Of a DNA stretch of 64,000 nucleotides, positions 13,290 to 29,215 are shown in pieces. Numbering within the stretch: position 1 is the stretch's first letter; the number at the start of each line of letters is the position of its first letter. Source of the DNA: Sphagnum compactum (Eukaryota > Bryophyta > Sphagnopsida > Sphagnales). The notes under the pieces are model-generated. The model made no database searches and was not told the origin of the DNA. It saw nothing but the letters and a program-made list of their open reading frames with translations. The position numbers were made by a program, and so were the translations under genes. The stretch is taken from NCBI GenBank assembly GCA_965153455.1, contig OZ234496.1:14314304-14378303 (forward strand). The letters are read 5' to 3'.

Positions 13290-14530
13290 GTAATTGGAAT
13301 AGTGGTCATAATTAGAATAATAATTGTAATTGGAATAGTCATTGGCATAATTGTGGCCATAATTGCTAATAGTTCTCTTTCTTCTTATATTTAAAGGTTG
13401 AATTTTAAATGGTTTAGCATTTGGTTTCATAACATACATGGTGTGATAATAAAAAATAGGTGGCTTATGTATAAAAAAAATTGCATGTTGTTGGGTGAAA
13501 TTAGAGATTTTCCACACAAGGTTGTGTTGCCAGAGTAAATTGTTTTTCTTTTTATATGAATAATTGTTTCATGCATATGTGTGATGATTCTTGCTACATT
13601 TGCCTAGAACATAGATGTACATCATTGTGTAATGAACTACCCAATATTCTCATTTTAACTAACCCATTTTGATCTCACATTTTTGCTTTCATAACTAGGA
13701 CATGAATTGGAATAGTCATAATTGGAGTTGAAATTGTAATTGGATTAGTAAGAATTGCAATTGAAATAATAAATGTAATTTTATTTATTTATTTATTTAT
13801 TTTTGTATTTAAAAGATGAATTTGGATTGTTTTGATATTTGGTTTTAGAAAGTACATAATGCAATAGGGTCCAAATTGGGTATTGCAAACATTTCAAATG
13901 TTATCATTGTTTAATTTTCATTGTGATTACTTAATTTGACAATGACAATTTTGAATGATCTTCGACAATAGTATTCTTTAAATCTTATGGGAACATTTGG
14001 CACAATTAGAAATCAATCTAATGAGCATGAAATGTTCAAAAACACTTTTAAAATAATGTAAACAATGTTTTTGATTGCTTAAAATATTTGTTAATATACT
14101 CAAACTAATTTGAAAATGACATTTTTGTGGGAATTGTTTTATGTACACTTTTACATTATAATATAATGAAACATCTTTTTGGGTCATAAGAATTAAACAT
14201 TTAAAAGATAATTTGTAAATCATGATTTTAAACATATTTTGTGAAATATTATGTTTCTAAAGACTTTGTAAGGATGTAGTCTTCAAAGTAAATGACTTTT
14301 AACACTTAGTTTGAACCCCATAAGGAAAGATATGTGATTTACATTTTTTAAAAAACTTACTTATTGTTAGGTGAAATTAGAAATTTTCACATAAAGTGAT
14401 GTTGTAAGAATTTTTATTTTACATGTAGAATAATTTTGTGCATATGTGTGATGATTTTTGTTGTTTTCATCTAAAACATAGATGTACATGATTGCATAAT
14501 GAATAACCAAATTTCACACTCACATTATCA
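13290..14530. repeat. Old A-B-A'-B' segmental duplication
   Basis: Block A (13290-13460: AATTGGAATAG words, then TATTTAAA and a GGTTT..ATA segment) recurs as A' at about 13690-13880. Block B (13490-13660: GGTGAAATTAGAGATTTTCC, then CATATGTGTGATGATT and CATAGATGTACAT) recurs as B' at about 14367-14520. B and B' are offset by about 870 bp and have clearly diverged. The pattern fits an ancient tandem duplication interrupted by about 470 bp. No coding capacity. Confidence 0.65.
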
Positions 14531-16907
14531 TATTTTGAATATAAATGAGTGTAATTGAAACAATCATTCTTGCTTTTGGTATCATTATTAACCAAGTAGT
14601 AAAAATGTTTATTTCAAACTAAGACAAAAATAAATAAATAAATAAAATTAGGAAAGAACATTTTGTGATTCTTGAACACACCAAATGTAATGGTTGAACC
14701 ATGTCATGACACCATTACAATCATAACAAGTTTTTAACTTGTTGCACCCATAGTTGATAAATGGTCTTTGGTTATTGTTGTGAAATTTCATGATTTGGAC
14801 CTAAGTTTCAATTTGTAACGGAAAACATGCATCATGGGCATTGGTTGATTTGAAAGCTTTTACATTTGCTACTTATAGGTGGTTATGAAAGTTTTTTTTG
14901 TCTATAATATGAGTAAAGGTAGCTTGTATAATAATATTATTAAGAGGAAAAATTTCACAATGGCCAATTACAATAACACAATAGCCAATTATAGTGCACC
15001 TTTTGCAACTAACATATTTGTCTCAAGAAATGAATACATTCAACCGAACATGTATTCCTTGAACTTTCATGTCATATCCGATAAAGTAACTAGATTACCC
15101 TTATTTATGTATGCTAAATTTCTTTTTCTATTTGTGACTAGTGCAAATGACAAGAGCTTCACTTAGGTCCAATTCGATAGAATTATGAATATCAAGTTAA
15201 TGAGACGCAAGGAATAGGTACCAAGCTTTTTCAGCCTTGCAACTTGTCATCGATGTCCAATACTAAAGCACTCAATAAGAAAAATTACAAAAGTTCAAAG
15301 TTGGGAGGTTTCAAACCATTATATTTCACCTTTCAATTTTGAACTTCCAAAATTCCACGCAATTGAAAACATGAAATTTTCCTACCAAACTCCTTTAAAG
15401 TCATTTTGGTGTGAATGTGATTTAGAGTTGCTTCATTTCATTTCTTGCACTTTACACAAAAACACATGAAAGCATAAACAAACCACACATTAACTTACTT
15501 TTCAAATTAGGTTAAACAACGTCCGTAGAAGATTTGGTGTAAAAATCTTCCATCCATTCAAAATCTTTTGTTCAATCCTAACATCCACGGACTACCACAA
15601 TGTTGGTGACTCCTAGAACTTCTCCAATTGTAGCAAGCACACATGATGTGACATGCAAACATGACAACAAACTAGAGAAGTGAAGCCTATGTGACCTTCA
15701 AAATTTGCTCGAATTGCATACCTCTAAAATACGATTTGCCAATTGCAACATTGAGATTCAATTATGGAAGCAAACATATGTTCTATAGACATATTCCAAG
15801 TCCATCAATCAAAGACAACTAACTCAATTTTATAACACCATAAGGAAAAAACTTACATCTGTGTTGTATGTAGTATTTTGTGCCTTCATCTTCATTTTCC
15901 TCGCCCATCTTTCCCTCCATTGCACAATAGAAGCTTAAGAAAGAATGATGAAGCTCCACAAGGGGAGGATCAGGAGCGCATGTAGGAAGATATCAACCAC
16001 AAGATGTCAACAATGAGAACAACACCCATCATGCCAGATTTAAATTGTGAGAGCAACAATCATCATGCAGTATGCCGACCAACACTCATCACACAAGATG
16101 TTAACCTTGACAACAACATGATGACCTTGCTGAGATTTCACAATGCATTAAGAGGGCACCTTAAATCTGTAAGATTCCCTCTTGACAAAGGTCATCTTAC
16201 ATCTCCTCTGGGTGAGCTTTTACATTTTCATAAGGGCCTGCCATTTTTTCTATTCATGTTTAGGGGAACTCCCTGCCTGCCTAAGGGACAGTGCCAATTC
16301 TGGTAACACACCTGTCCATGGACCTTAAATAACCAGTATACAAAAATTAAAGAATACCAATACAGCACACTGGTATTGGGGAGCAAGGAGAACTGGGTAA
16401 GAAACATTTTAATTTGGTTTTGTCTTTGGTTTTTTGCATCACAATCTGTATTGAGATTTTGTGTCCATTTTCTGTATGAGATTCTCTACTAAGAGCTACA
16501 AGGATTTGATCCATTGCCATGGTTGACCCAAAAACAAAGTTGATCACACACCAGGTTTATCATTCAAGATACTGTAAAGTGCTGTCTACAAAGCAACTAT
16601 TCTCTCAATACACAAATGATGGCAAGGCTTAGCGAAATGTGAAAGGGAAATGGAAGTCAAATAAAATGAGAAACACCCAAAATTGCACTGAAAGTGTAGA
16701 ACCGGCAGCAGCAATTTTGAAATTCCAATACAAAAAAATGTTCTGCAACAAAGGCTGCTGAGACATCATTTTCACAAACAAACTGGACTTTTTGCAAAAG
16801 AATTTGCACATGAAGATCACAAATTTCTGGACAGAACCTTTTGCTTGCTCTTCTTGTATATTTGCCTAACGAAAATGCACCATGTTACATACCACTGGAA
16901 AAGAAAA
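14531..16907. other. AT-rich intergenic DNA
   Basis: No recognisable gene. Short ORFs at 14879-15166 (+) and 16004-16306 (+) have no known motif and biased, low-complexity composition. The right end probably includes the former 3' flank of the hnRNP-like pseudogene. Confidence 0.45.
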
Positions 16908-19300
16908 CTAGCTCCTGCTGTAAGGATAATATTGGCCATTGCTGCTACTGCCGTATCCTCAACTACTTCCATAGCTTGCACCATAGCCACTGCTTCCATA
17001 TCCTCCACCACTGTATCCACCATAACCACCCATACATGCATGGCCATCGCTTCCATCTCCATAACCTCCCATCACACCACTGCCACATCCTCCAGCTGAG
17101 CCATAGCCTCCATATCCTCCACCACCCATGCCACCACTTCCATAAATGCCAACACCTGGAGCAAAACCACCACCATAGCCTCCTCCACATACAAGCAAGC
17201 TCCACCATATCCGCTGCTGTAACCACCACCTCCATATCCTCCTCCTGCTCTTACAGCATAACCTCCTCCTCCACCCATGCCTCCATAAGCTGCTCCCTCA
17301 GAATATGCTCCATACACTCCACCACCACCAGCATTGTAGCCACCACCGTCATCTCCTCTCTTGCCCCAGGTCCATACCCTGGATTGGTTTGAAGTGGTTG
17401 CTTAGGTTCTGCTCTTTTAATCTCCACCTGCATAATACCCATACAGGCAGAAAGAAATATAGATTTATAAAATTGCATTTGAATCTCCACAACAACAATT
17501 TGAAGGTAAGTGCAGTGTCCTCCATAAAGAAGGTATAGAACTTCAGGAATCCTTTCATGGAACACAAGCATCATTCACCTGCTTTCCCCGAAGTTCCAGA
17601 TTTTCCCATGGGTGAGAACATCCTCAACAGTCTGTTCACTGTCAAAGGTTACAAATCCAAACCCATGAGAGTGGCCAGTACTATGATCCTGCATGATTTG
17701 ATGCTCCAACACATTTCCAAATCCAGCAACATAGCCCCAAAGTTTGTCTGCAAAGATTGGGGAAAAAAATTATAAGAAATTTGTCAGCATTGGCCAAAAT
17801 ATGTATTCAGCAGCTTCACATTCACAACTACACATAAGAAGATTCTTCTTCTGTTGAGGCATCTGTTAGGAGGGGGAGGAGGAGGGTTTCCATTTCTATC
17901 AGGTGGGTGTGTTAAGCATAAAACTACATGAGTATCTGCTGCTACGGTTCTCTTTTCTCTTTCAAGTAGACTGACAAAGGGGAGGGGAAAAGCTAAATGC
18001 CATTGACAGCACATTCTACATACCATGTGTAATAGAAGGAGGAATGCCTCCAACAAGATCTTAGTCTTTGGTCCCTTGCTTGCACCCATACTTTCACAAG
18101 GCACTGAGATTTTGGCCTCCACCTCCAGCTACATCTAGTGAGCATGATACCCATTCCACAACTAACTAGTGTTTCTGTCTCTCCCATACTCTAAAACATA
18201 ATTTTTTTCTGTGAATACAGAAGGCTGAGAAACAAGTGAATGAGTGCTGCTATAAATAAAAACACTAACTATATGAGGACATAGATAAGACCCTGCAGAC
18301 TACCCAGCAAGCAAGTCATGATGCAATACATAATTTCCCCCCACAAATGCTTACCATTCTTCCACCTATGATATGCTTGTGTCGCATGACACACTTGCAC
18401 ACAGATGCATCTGAAAATGTCACAAAGCCAAAGCCACGAAGATGCCCTGTGGAGCAATCTTTCATGATCACTGCATCTGTGATCTCACCATACTTCTTGA
18501 AGTGGCTCGTGAGATGGTCTGTGCAGGGTTTTGAAAAAAAAGGTATTAGTGCAAGAACAACAAACAAAAGGCTAAACAAAGAGCCTTAATACCAGCTGCC
18601 CTCTCACCCACAACAAAGAAACAACTCTCAGATGCATACATACAATCTCTACACACAAACAAAGAGGGACATGCAAGCATGCAAGCAAGCATTGTTGACA
18701 TATGATTCTGGGCCAGAGCATCTTGCAGAGCATCAGTAGGACCACCACAAAGAATTAGCAAGAGAAAGAATGCTAGTCAGGTAGAATAGGATCTGCTATA
18801 TACCTGTAGAAATGTCCCAGGAGAGGCCGCCAATGAAGATCTTTCCTCTATAAGCAAATGGGTTCAGTATTAGCTACAGAAGGAGGACAAGGAGGAGGAG
18901 AATGTCTGCCTATCCATCCAGTGCACATCTATGCACATCAACTACACATCTTCTGGTACATCTTGTGCTAGAGGACCCTCATTGCTAAAGCTGGAGCAGG
19001 GAGCTAAGGGACTCTGGCTACTAACCCTGTACTGGAAGTTTTTTTTCCTTCAAAGGCAGCACTCGTGGCCATTTGCCTTCTCCTCTGTCTACCATAGCAG
19101 CATCTTTTGCTGTTCTTCCATACTGAAAAATTCCCTCCATCTCTTCTTCAGCCTGGTGTTGTAGCTCATTGTCTTCAGCCACATATTGTTGTCATTGCTG
19201 CTCATCCTCATCCTCTTCTTCCTCTTCTTCTAGTACATCATGCCAATCTGGTGCATCATCAAATTTGGCTAATTCCTCTTGTGGATGATCCCTGTGTGTC
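16908..19300 (-). pseudogene. Broken two-RRM, glycine-rich hnRNP-type RNA-binding protein gene
   Basis: The layout matches plant hnRNP-like proteins such as At3g13224: acidic N-terminus, RRM1, RRM2, Gly/Tyr-rich tail. Remnant exons on the minus strand are about 19295-19130 (acidic, DAPDWHDVLEEEEEEDEDE), 18847-18804 (GKIFIGGLSWDIS), 18518-18355 (RRM1 with RGFGFVTF), 18122-18024, 17747-17579 (RRM2 with HGFGFVTF) and 17427-16908 (VEIKRAEPKQP plus Gly-rich tail). Splice sites survive, so this was a gene-with-introns copy, not a retrocopy. Damage: in-frame TGA in the acidic exon, one base lost in the RRM2 IFV codons, one in an A-run before LELRGKQ, at least two frameshifts in the Gly-rich exon, and a TGA 16 codons before the ancestral end. 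Several expected Arg codons read Cys, His or Gln. It could instead be a real gene with assembly errors, but the missense pattern argues for decay. Confidence 0.75.
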
Positions 19301-20435
19301 TACATCACAAAATTGAAAAAAAAGGAAAAAAAGAAAAAGAAAAAGCCTGTTCTTAAAGACAAAAGATGATGATGATCTGTGTTCAAGAGCGTGCAAATGC
19401 AAAAAATTGATGATTTGTACTTTAAACATGCTACAATAAGACATAAAACATATACTATAAGGAGAGTAGTGTAGTAAGGGGACTAGAACCCATAAATAAA
19501 TCTAAGTGAAATTGTTAAGAGCCCATCAACCTTGTATAATGATCAAAACTTGACATAAGGATTACAAGGACATGCCCTCATTAGGTAGGATCCAAGAACC
19601 TTCACTTGAACCTCACTGCCATACTTTTAACAGATCTGGTGAGAATCGGTGATTGCACATTTAGTCTTAGCTGCACAACTGCACCCAGCAATGTGGGACT
19701 CAATTGGTACAAAGGTTTTCACAAACCCTATTTTGCAGCTTTTGCATACTGGTCAAGGGTTACCTTACAAAGCAGTTGCATGCTCAAAGCCCGGTTTCCA
19801 GAGCCTGAAAGCCTGAAGAAATTTGACATTTCGTGTCAGTAGTGATCCAGACTGAACCATATGACAAGATCTAGAGCTGAGGCTGTTTGTAAGCAACAAG
19901 TCTAGACAGCCAACGTCATGTCTCTCTTAAGACCAGGAGAGAGCTCCACACTAAACACTTCTCAAACTGAACCTTGTCTCTGTTGATGATTGGGTAGATC
20001 TTGGAGATGCAGACTCAAGAGTAAGTGACAAACATGAGGTTTTCTAGTCAATATGTAAAACAGAAACATGATAACCTCTTTACTTGTTGCTTAGAATGGG
20101 GTTAAAAATCACGCACTCTAGGATGTGATGGTCTGTTCCAACCAAAGATTCCAATCCAGACACAGCAAGAGAAAAACCAAAAGTCATCAAAAGGAGATCA
20201 AACGAAGGCTTTGTATATTTCCAAGAGCTGCATGTATGGATGCATGGCATAATTTCCAGCCAAACTTGCCATTAAACCACAATGGTAACTTCTCAAGCAC
20301 AAAGAACAACATACCTAATAACAGAGGGTGCACAAATGACCCTCTTTTTCAAAAGAATGCGTTATAGTGGGGAAACTATACAGCACAGCACTATGTGAGT
20401 GATCTACAAAAGCCAGCCATCAAACAAGCTATGTT
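19301..20435. other. Intergenic DNA between the hnRNP pseudogene and PP2A
   Basis: Its right part lies just downstream of the PP2A stop codon and so probably holds the PP2A 3' untranslated region. The left part would be the former promoter of the hnRNP-like gene. No other gene was seen. Confidence 0.4.
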
Positions 20436-22735
<2,300 letters not shown>

Positions 22736-23514
22736 CTCTATTCACCCTGTTTATCCTACTTCCCACAAAACCTAGAATCCGTTGCCGCAAAAGCAAATTC
22801 GGATACTCCCTTAACCTTGTAAAACCCACTCAAAATAGGTACACTCCGGTTGCGCCCTGGCTCATCTAAGTTACGTCCGCGAACTACTACTCCGGCTCTC
22901 ACCCTCCTCTTCTCTGCACACAACCGGCCTTTTTCTTCCGTTTCACGAGCTTCTCCTCTCCTCCCGTTCTTCAAATTTCCTTCTTCCACTCTTCAAAATA
23001 ACATTCCGAGTTTCCTTCGCAACGCTGAAAAATCTACACAATATTAAGAAGAACATAGAAGTTGCAAGACGCGGCGATGCGCGATCTCTAGATCCACGAA
23101 AAACGCGAGCGAGAAGAAATCTAGACACACGCGTTGGGCGGGGAGAGGGCGGGAGGGGTCCAAACAGAAGAAGAGACAAACCCTAATTCCTCCACGGGTT
23201 GCCATATCACGGGTTATATGGAAAGCAGCAGCGTGTCCCGGAAACAGCAGGGTCCTTTCTTTGGCGACGGTGGTCGTCAGAGTTGGGCGGTTATTAGAAA
23301 CAGGAACAGGATCCATAATTGCGGTTCTCAATCGCAATTTCAAGAACCGGATCTAATCACCAATATATCCACTGTTCTCAAAAGATTTTTTGGGAAAACC
23401 TCAAAATCTCAACAAAATCCAATAAAAGATTGATGGCCGGAACCATCACTATGGAGACAAAAAGGGAAGGCCAAAAGATGCAAAACCCGCAAGAACCAAA
23501 AAAAAGGGAAAGAG
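22736..23514 (-). promoter_or_regulatory. 5' leader and promoter region of the PP2A gene
   Basis: This GC-richer stretch precedes the PP2A start codon on the minus strand. It includes AAACCCTAA (23178-23186), the telo-box motif common near plant start sites of housekeeping genes, read as TTAGGGTTT on the gene strand. No gene diverges from it: the right side runs directly into a LINE relic. The exact start site cannot be told. Confidence 0.45.
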
Positions 23515-26000
23515 CTAGTCCTTCTCGTGGTAGGAAGTTATCTCACCCATGGCCCTTCTAATGTCACCTACATGCAAATCGTGAGATCTAATAGTAATGG
23601 GAGGTCTAAAACAAACATCACTCACCAACACAATCTTCCTCTCTATAGTAGAAGCTAAAGCACACTGAAGAGAAATATTAACACGTTGCTTAAAAAATTG
23701 AATGCAAAAAACAAGGATAAATGACCTCCCAATCGCTGATCGTGGAAAAGACAGGCACTCTCCTTGACGTAACGATCCATGTCATGCCCAAGTGCACCAT
23801 GCACCTCCATGGCCATTGGAATCAAGTGGTGCTCCTCATGAAGCCCTCTATATTTGCACATCTTAGTAATGGCGTTAAGTTCCACAACTGCACCTACTAG
23901 TCAACTAATGACACTCGAAGCCACCGTCTCCCACGTCGGGTCAATAACCATCACATTGGCAACGAAGACCTGGTCTTTTCAAATCATGTAGAGATTGGAT
24001 CGTAATGAAATTCATGACATAAGGGTGTACCGCCACTCTCTCCATATAGTGTGCCCACTATTTCGAACAAGGGCATACATGACGTCTCGGATGGTGCCAT
24101 GTGTGGTTATCCATTGACCTCCAAATGGGCAACAAGCTAAGTGCATGCTAAATGCATCCAACCCGTGTCCACACTCACACATGAGAAAATTCAATGTCGA
24201 AAATTGAATCAAACTGAGACAAAAACGCAACGTTGAGGTGAATATAAAATGTGCAATGTAAAACAAATGGATAGATGGCCTAACAACCAACCATAGCCCT
24301 ACCCCCTTACCCGAACAAGAACGAATGCAGGTTTTAGATGCTGAAAAAAATGGAGTCATCTTCCAAAATAGACCTAAAGGATGTGTTGTGGTGGATGTCC
24401 ATCAAAGATGCCTATAGACCTAGGGTGCCGATAACTGTCGGATTTTCAAAAGAAGGGTGCATCTCCCTAACTACAAGAGGAAGGCCATCTCACACTACAC
24501 ATAAACATGACTTAAGCATATGTGGGCCCCCCTCAACCTGAAAAACATACTTTTCCAAAACGGGTCTATCAAAAATACGAAACCTAGAACACAAATATGG
24601 AGCCATTAAAAGCTAACTCCTTAGAAAAGGAGATGGGGCATAATCGTCCATAGAGAGTAGGCTTATACCACCAAAAGATATTAGTGGTTGAACCTGACAC
24701 CTCACTAATCCCACAAAAAGACTCCCACAATCTTGGACCCATAATGTCCCCACATATTTACATAACTTTTTTGTCGAAACTTGCCAAAAAAGATAAGGAA
24801 GAAGAAAAAGGTATTGTCCATGTGAGATAAGAAGGTCGACAAGCTACACATGAAGACAAAATGCCCAAAACAACCTAGGCGTCTCCCAAGAGAGGGAGAT
24901 CATCGATATGCGCCACATCCTAAGATAAAGCCTCATCCAAAAAACGCGTGGTAAAGTCCTGAGAACCCATTAGCACACTCAAAATACGTAAACCATATGT
25001 GACCAAAGTGCAGCCTTAAGGAATTTTTATGCCTAGAAAGAACCCTAAGCCCAACTAGCTATAATTGGGTTGAAAGGTGGTCAAAGGCATAGTTAATTTC
25101 ACTCATAGGTCCCACGATGTGGGTATCATCTGCTAGGGATGGAAAGACGTAGCTGGGGGGCCCACGTGATGGTTTCTAAAAGAGCTCGATAATGGACCAA
25201 AAAAATAAAGGACCTCCTACGAGGTCACCTTGCTTCATGCTTCAAGATGACTCAATAATGGAGACCCCCTCCACATGTTACCCATGCTAGTAGTAAAGAG
25301 AATAATGAACTCCATAAAACAACCTGGTAAAGGGGATAATGTTCGCCAAAGGCCCCTCGGCATCACACAACACTCTAAAAATAATAGTTCGAGAATCGTT
25401 ATTAAAAGTGTTTTCGACATCAACCTGCATCACGACCCAATTAAAGTGTAGGTCGAAGAGGGTTCGGATGCCAAAAAGGATGACCTCACAGCCTTTAAAG
25501 ATTGATACTCCAAACTAATAAGGGGATATGTGTTCATGAAATGGCCCCCGAAGCTATAGGACAATGGAACGACTAATAAGTCAAAGAAACATTTTCCTAT
25601 AACAAGAGGATGAAGACCACTAGTGCCTTTTACCATTGCCAACAATCTGTTAACCCCCAGCACTAAGGCCACTAACCTAAAGATATCCCCACAAACAACA
25701 GTAATTTGAAATAATTTTGAAAACCTTGAGGATGGGTCCTATAGTATGAAGCATCCCGATAAATGTTCATATACCATCCCAAAAAGCCCACCCGAAAACA
25801 AATGGGGAGCAATGGCGAAAGCTTGGGCAAACATAATCCTATCTAGGACAAAAAATGTGTTTAGGCTGATAGTAAAAAATAGGTGGAAGGATAAGGTTTT
25901 AAGGAGGGGGTGTAGCTAGCACAAGGCAACAATAATGTCCATCGAAGGAATAGCTAGCATCATGGGCTGGAGAGCTCTAGCAACACGATTGTACTCACCA
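23515..26000 (-). mobile_element. Dead LINE-type (non-LTR) reverse transcriptase element
   Basis: Minus-strand protein fragments in changing frames follow a retroelement order. RT segments lie around 25750-25400, including VVMQVDVEN (start of the RT palm, Asp in VDVE). Around 25140-25110 LADDTHIVGP carries the ADD form of the RT catalytic YxDD box. A cysteine/histidine-rich stretch C-E-C-G-H-G...H-L-A-C-C is at about 24185-24110. The end reads IRSHDLHVGDIRRAMGEITS and stops at 23515. Many stops and frameshifts make it inactive. The 5' end is unclear; about 26000 is my estimate, and I saw no target-site duplication. Confidence 0.7.
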
Positions 26001-29000
26001 GCTTTTTTTTAAGTTAGACATCGACAAAAACGAATGGCTGAAAAATCTTCCCATGAATGGTGAGAATGGGGTGCACATGAAGCACGTGAAGATTTTTCCT
26101 TTTGGTGTCTCCTTCCCAACCTTGCCCCTCCATGTACATAATTATAATATGTCTCCTCCCATCAATGTAAGGCCATGGCCTCTAATGGTTCATTTTTATT
26201 TTGATGTTGGTCAAGAGTTAGGACAATCTTTCTTTTTTTGCACATATTTTTTTGATGAGGCACCCAAAACACATTATTTTGATTATTTTTTTTGGTGTGA
26301 ATTGTTTTCATTAGGGTTTTCATTATGAATGTATGTAATAAGTACATAAGCTGTTTTAAAGTTTGCAAAACCACATTGTCATGATAATGTTTGTTGAATT
26401 ATCAAATTATGTTTACAATATGGTCTAGTTTGACATAGGTTAAGTTGGGGGCTATGATGTTAGGGGCTATGTTGATTGGATTTTCATGTGGTTGATTTTT
26501 TGAAATCCAATCCCCATTTTGGATAAAGTAATGTTGATTTAAGTTCATCATGTTTTCCATCAACAAAATCACAAATCAAATTTACAAAACTTGTGTTTAT
26601 TTTATTTCATCATTTTCACAATTGAACTTCAATATAAAATATGTATAGGTGCATTCATGGTTGGGGTACCCCAAGAAACCATAGGAATCTATATATATTT
26701 TTATTATTCACCAATTAAAACACTTACACAAGACAAACTTAATTGAGAAAAAAGGAACAATTCAAAATAAGATAATTTATATGGTGGTGGTGTTTTTTCA
26801 CATGTGTACATTGTCATGCATCAATATTTTGTTTTAAATCCATAAATGTAAAAACTATTTCTATATTCAAAGAAAAAACTGGCATGAATTTTTCTTACAT
26901 GGGCGACTTGCACCTGAGGGTTTCATGTCCAATGAATACAAAAAACCATTCAAATGGTCAAAAAAATTAGTCTTTTTCCATGTGGCATGATAAAAGGAAA
27001 TCTATGGCCTTCAAAATTATCACATGGTTTATAATTTAATCGAATCTATTTAATGAACATTGCTAAAAATAAATGTAAATATCTTTTATCCATAAACAAA
27101 AGTTGAAATTAATTATATTACTTAATACTTCTTTTTTATTCCTTATACAATATATTACAATTAGAATAATTAACATAATTTTTTTTGAAAAATTCAAAAA
27201 AAAATATCCAATACATTTTTAGTTATATTTATTTGTTCAATATGACATTATTTTAATTGTAAGCACATAATTATCAATTCCCAAAAAAATAAAAAATGAA
27301 ACCTTGGATATAGTTCTAATTTCAATTCTTGAAAAATAATTAGTTTGTGATTTAATTTCAGTCTTGAAAACCAAACTTGATTCCAGTTTAGTTTTGGTAA
27401 CGTAATTGGTTCTAGGTAACCATAAATTAACCCCTGATTCTCGTACAAGTTCAGGCCAACTTAACGTGTTATGATTTTTATTTTATTCCATTTTTTTTCA
27501 AAAATTCCAATCCTAGTTTTAGAACCAAATGCAATTTCAAATTAGAACCCCATGACCGGGGAAAAAACTTGGATTAATCAAAGGGGGCAAAAGTATCCTT
27601 GGGTGGTACATTGACACATTATTTTATTTCAACAAAAATATTCAACTTACATCCAAAGCAGGAAGGATAGGGAATTTGTGAAACAAGGAGTCAAATAACT
27701 ACTAATGTGGATAAAACTTTCAGTCACATTTGGATGTTGCTTGTGAACTTGCTTATGCATTACATCTCCAATATTATGGGTTGCACTCACACTAAGTCAT
27801 GGATCCACCTGCATGCAAATATTGGATATCCACCTATTAGCCATGCACCACCAATGACTTGAGAACACAACAATAATTCTTAATTTTGCAGAATGACAGG
27901 GTTTGCATCCATAGATCCTTTTGGATTGGAAGTGACATTAAAAGAACTAAATCAAAGAAACATACTGCAAATACTCATGCTTTGGGGTGGAGCTGCCAGA
28001 TAGATTATGGGTTCAACTACCATTACCACTTCTATTTAAGTACATCCATACAATATTATAACTCAAATTATGTCTAGAATGTAACTCACAGAGAACACCT
28101 CAATGTGCACATTAAGGTGAATAATAGTCCCCATCTTGGGACCCCTCAATTCATGAATTCCCTGCACATTGACTTCATGTATTAGTGACATAACACACTA
28201 ACTAATCCTATGATTAATGGCTTAAGGGCAAATCTTATTTTTTGTAACAATTATGTATATTAAACTACCAATGTGCCATGCATTTAATAACATGTCAGTT
28301 GAACAATTGGTGCGAGATCTAGTTGTATACCTCCACACCTTGCACCTACAACACGCTCTGATGAACAAGTCCAAACATTGACTATGTTAAATTCATGTCC
28401 ATGAGTTCCTGCAAGTTGGACAAATCAAGATTTTTTGTTCATGATAAATATAAAAAACTTGCAATGAAGAAAGATCTCAGGAGTGAAGCTTATGGAAAAA
28501 ATGTTACAAAATATTTTTTTGCAAATTAAACTGCAAACTATCAAGGTGCTACATCAAATAGGGATTTTTTCAACATTTTTACAACATATGATGGTCAAAT
28601 GAAAGGAGGGAAAATACCTCTAGTAGCCACTTTCAAGACTTGCTTTGATGATCATGTTTAACATGATCAAAATTGTTGCCAAATCCAATAATGGAAACCC
28701 CAAAATTGCCCCACCTGCATTGCATGGAAATGCACACAATATCATTACATCCATGGAACATAAATTTCGAAACAAATAGATCAATGCAAAAAAAGACTAA
28801 GATTGGAAAGATGCAATAGGGTATATATTGAAACAGTTAGGGAAAGAAAAAAAACAATAATGTCTATTATTCTTGAAGGAATTGAAGATCTAAAAGAAAT
28901 AACATTACCAACATGTAAATGGTTCAATTGTGATTGCATGAAAAGAAAGTAAAAAACATTTCCTATTTTGTATCTACTTGCATAGACAATACATAGAAAG

Positions 29001-29215
29001 AATATTATAGCTAATCAAACAATAGGTTAATTAGTGGAAAAACATGAAGAGTCCATGTCATACCAACACCAATGAATGCAATAATAGAAGATATAACATC
29101 ACTTCAATAGTGCCAAACATTTGATTGGAGCAAAACACTATTTTGTTTTTCTCTTACTGCCTTGGTGACCCAAAATAACCTGCCAATAACATAGAGAAAC
29201 ACACAACTTGTTTGA
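26001..29215. other. AT-rich intergenic DNA
   Basis: No gene recognised. Stretches at 27280-27560 loosely resemble the phrases near 10850-11080, suggesting shared decayed repeats. The left part of this interval could once have held downstream exons of the IF-2-like pseudogene, but nothing there can be aligned with confidence. Confidence 0.4.

Noticed and set aside
16959-17317. Glycine-rich ORFs on the minus strand as separate small proteins
   Set aside because: They are frame-shifted pieces of the Gly-rich tail of the hnRNP-type pseudogene. Reading GGYG runs across frames, together with RRM exons upstream, explains them.
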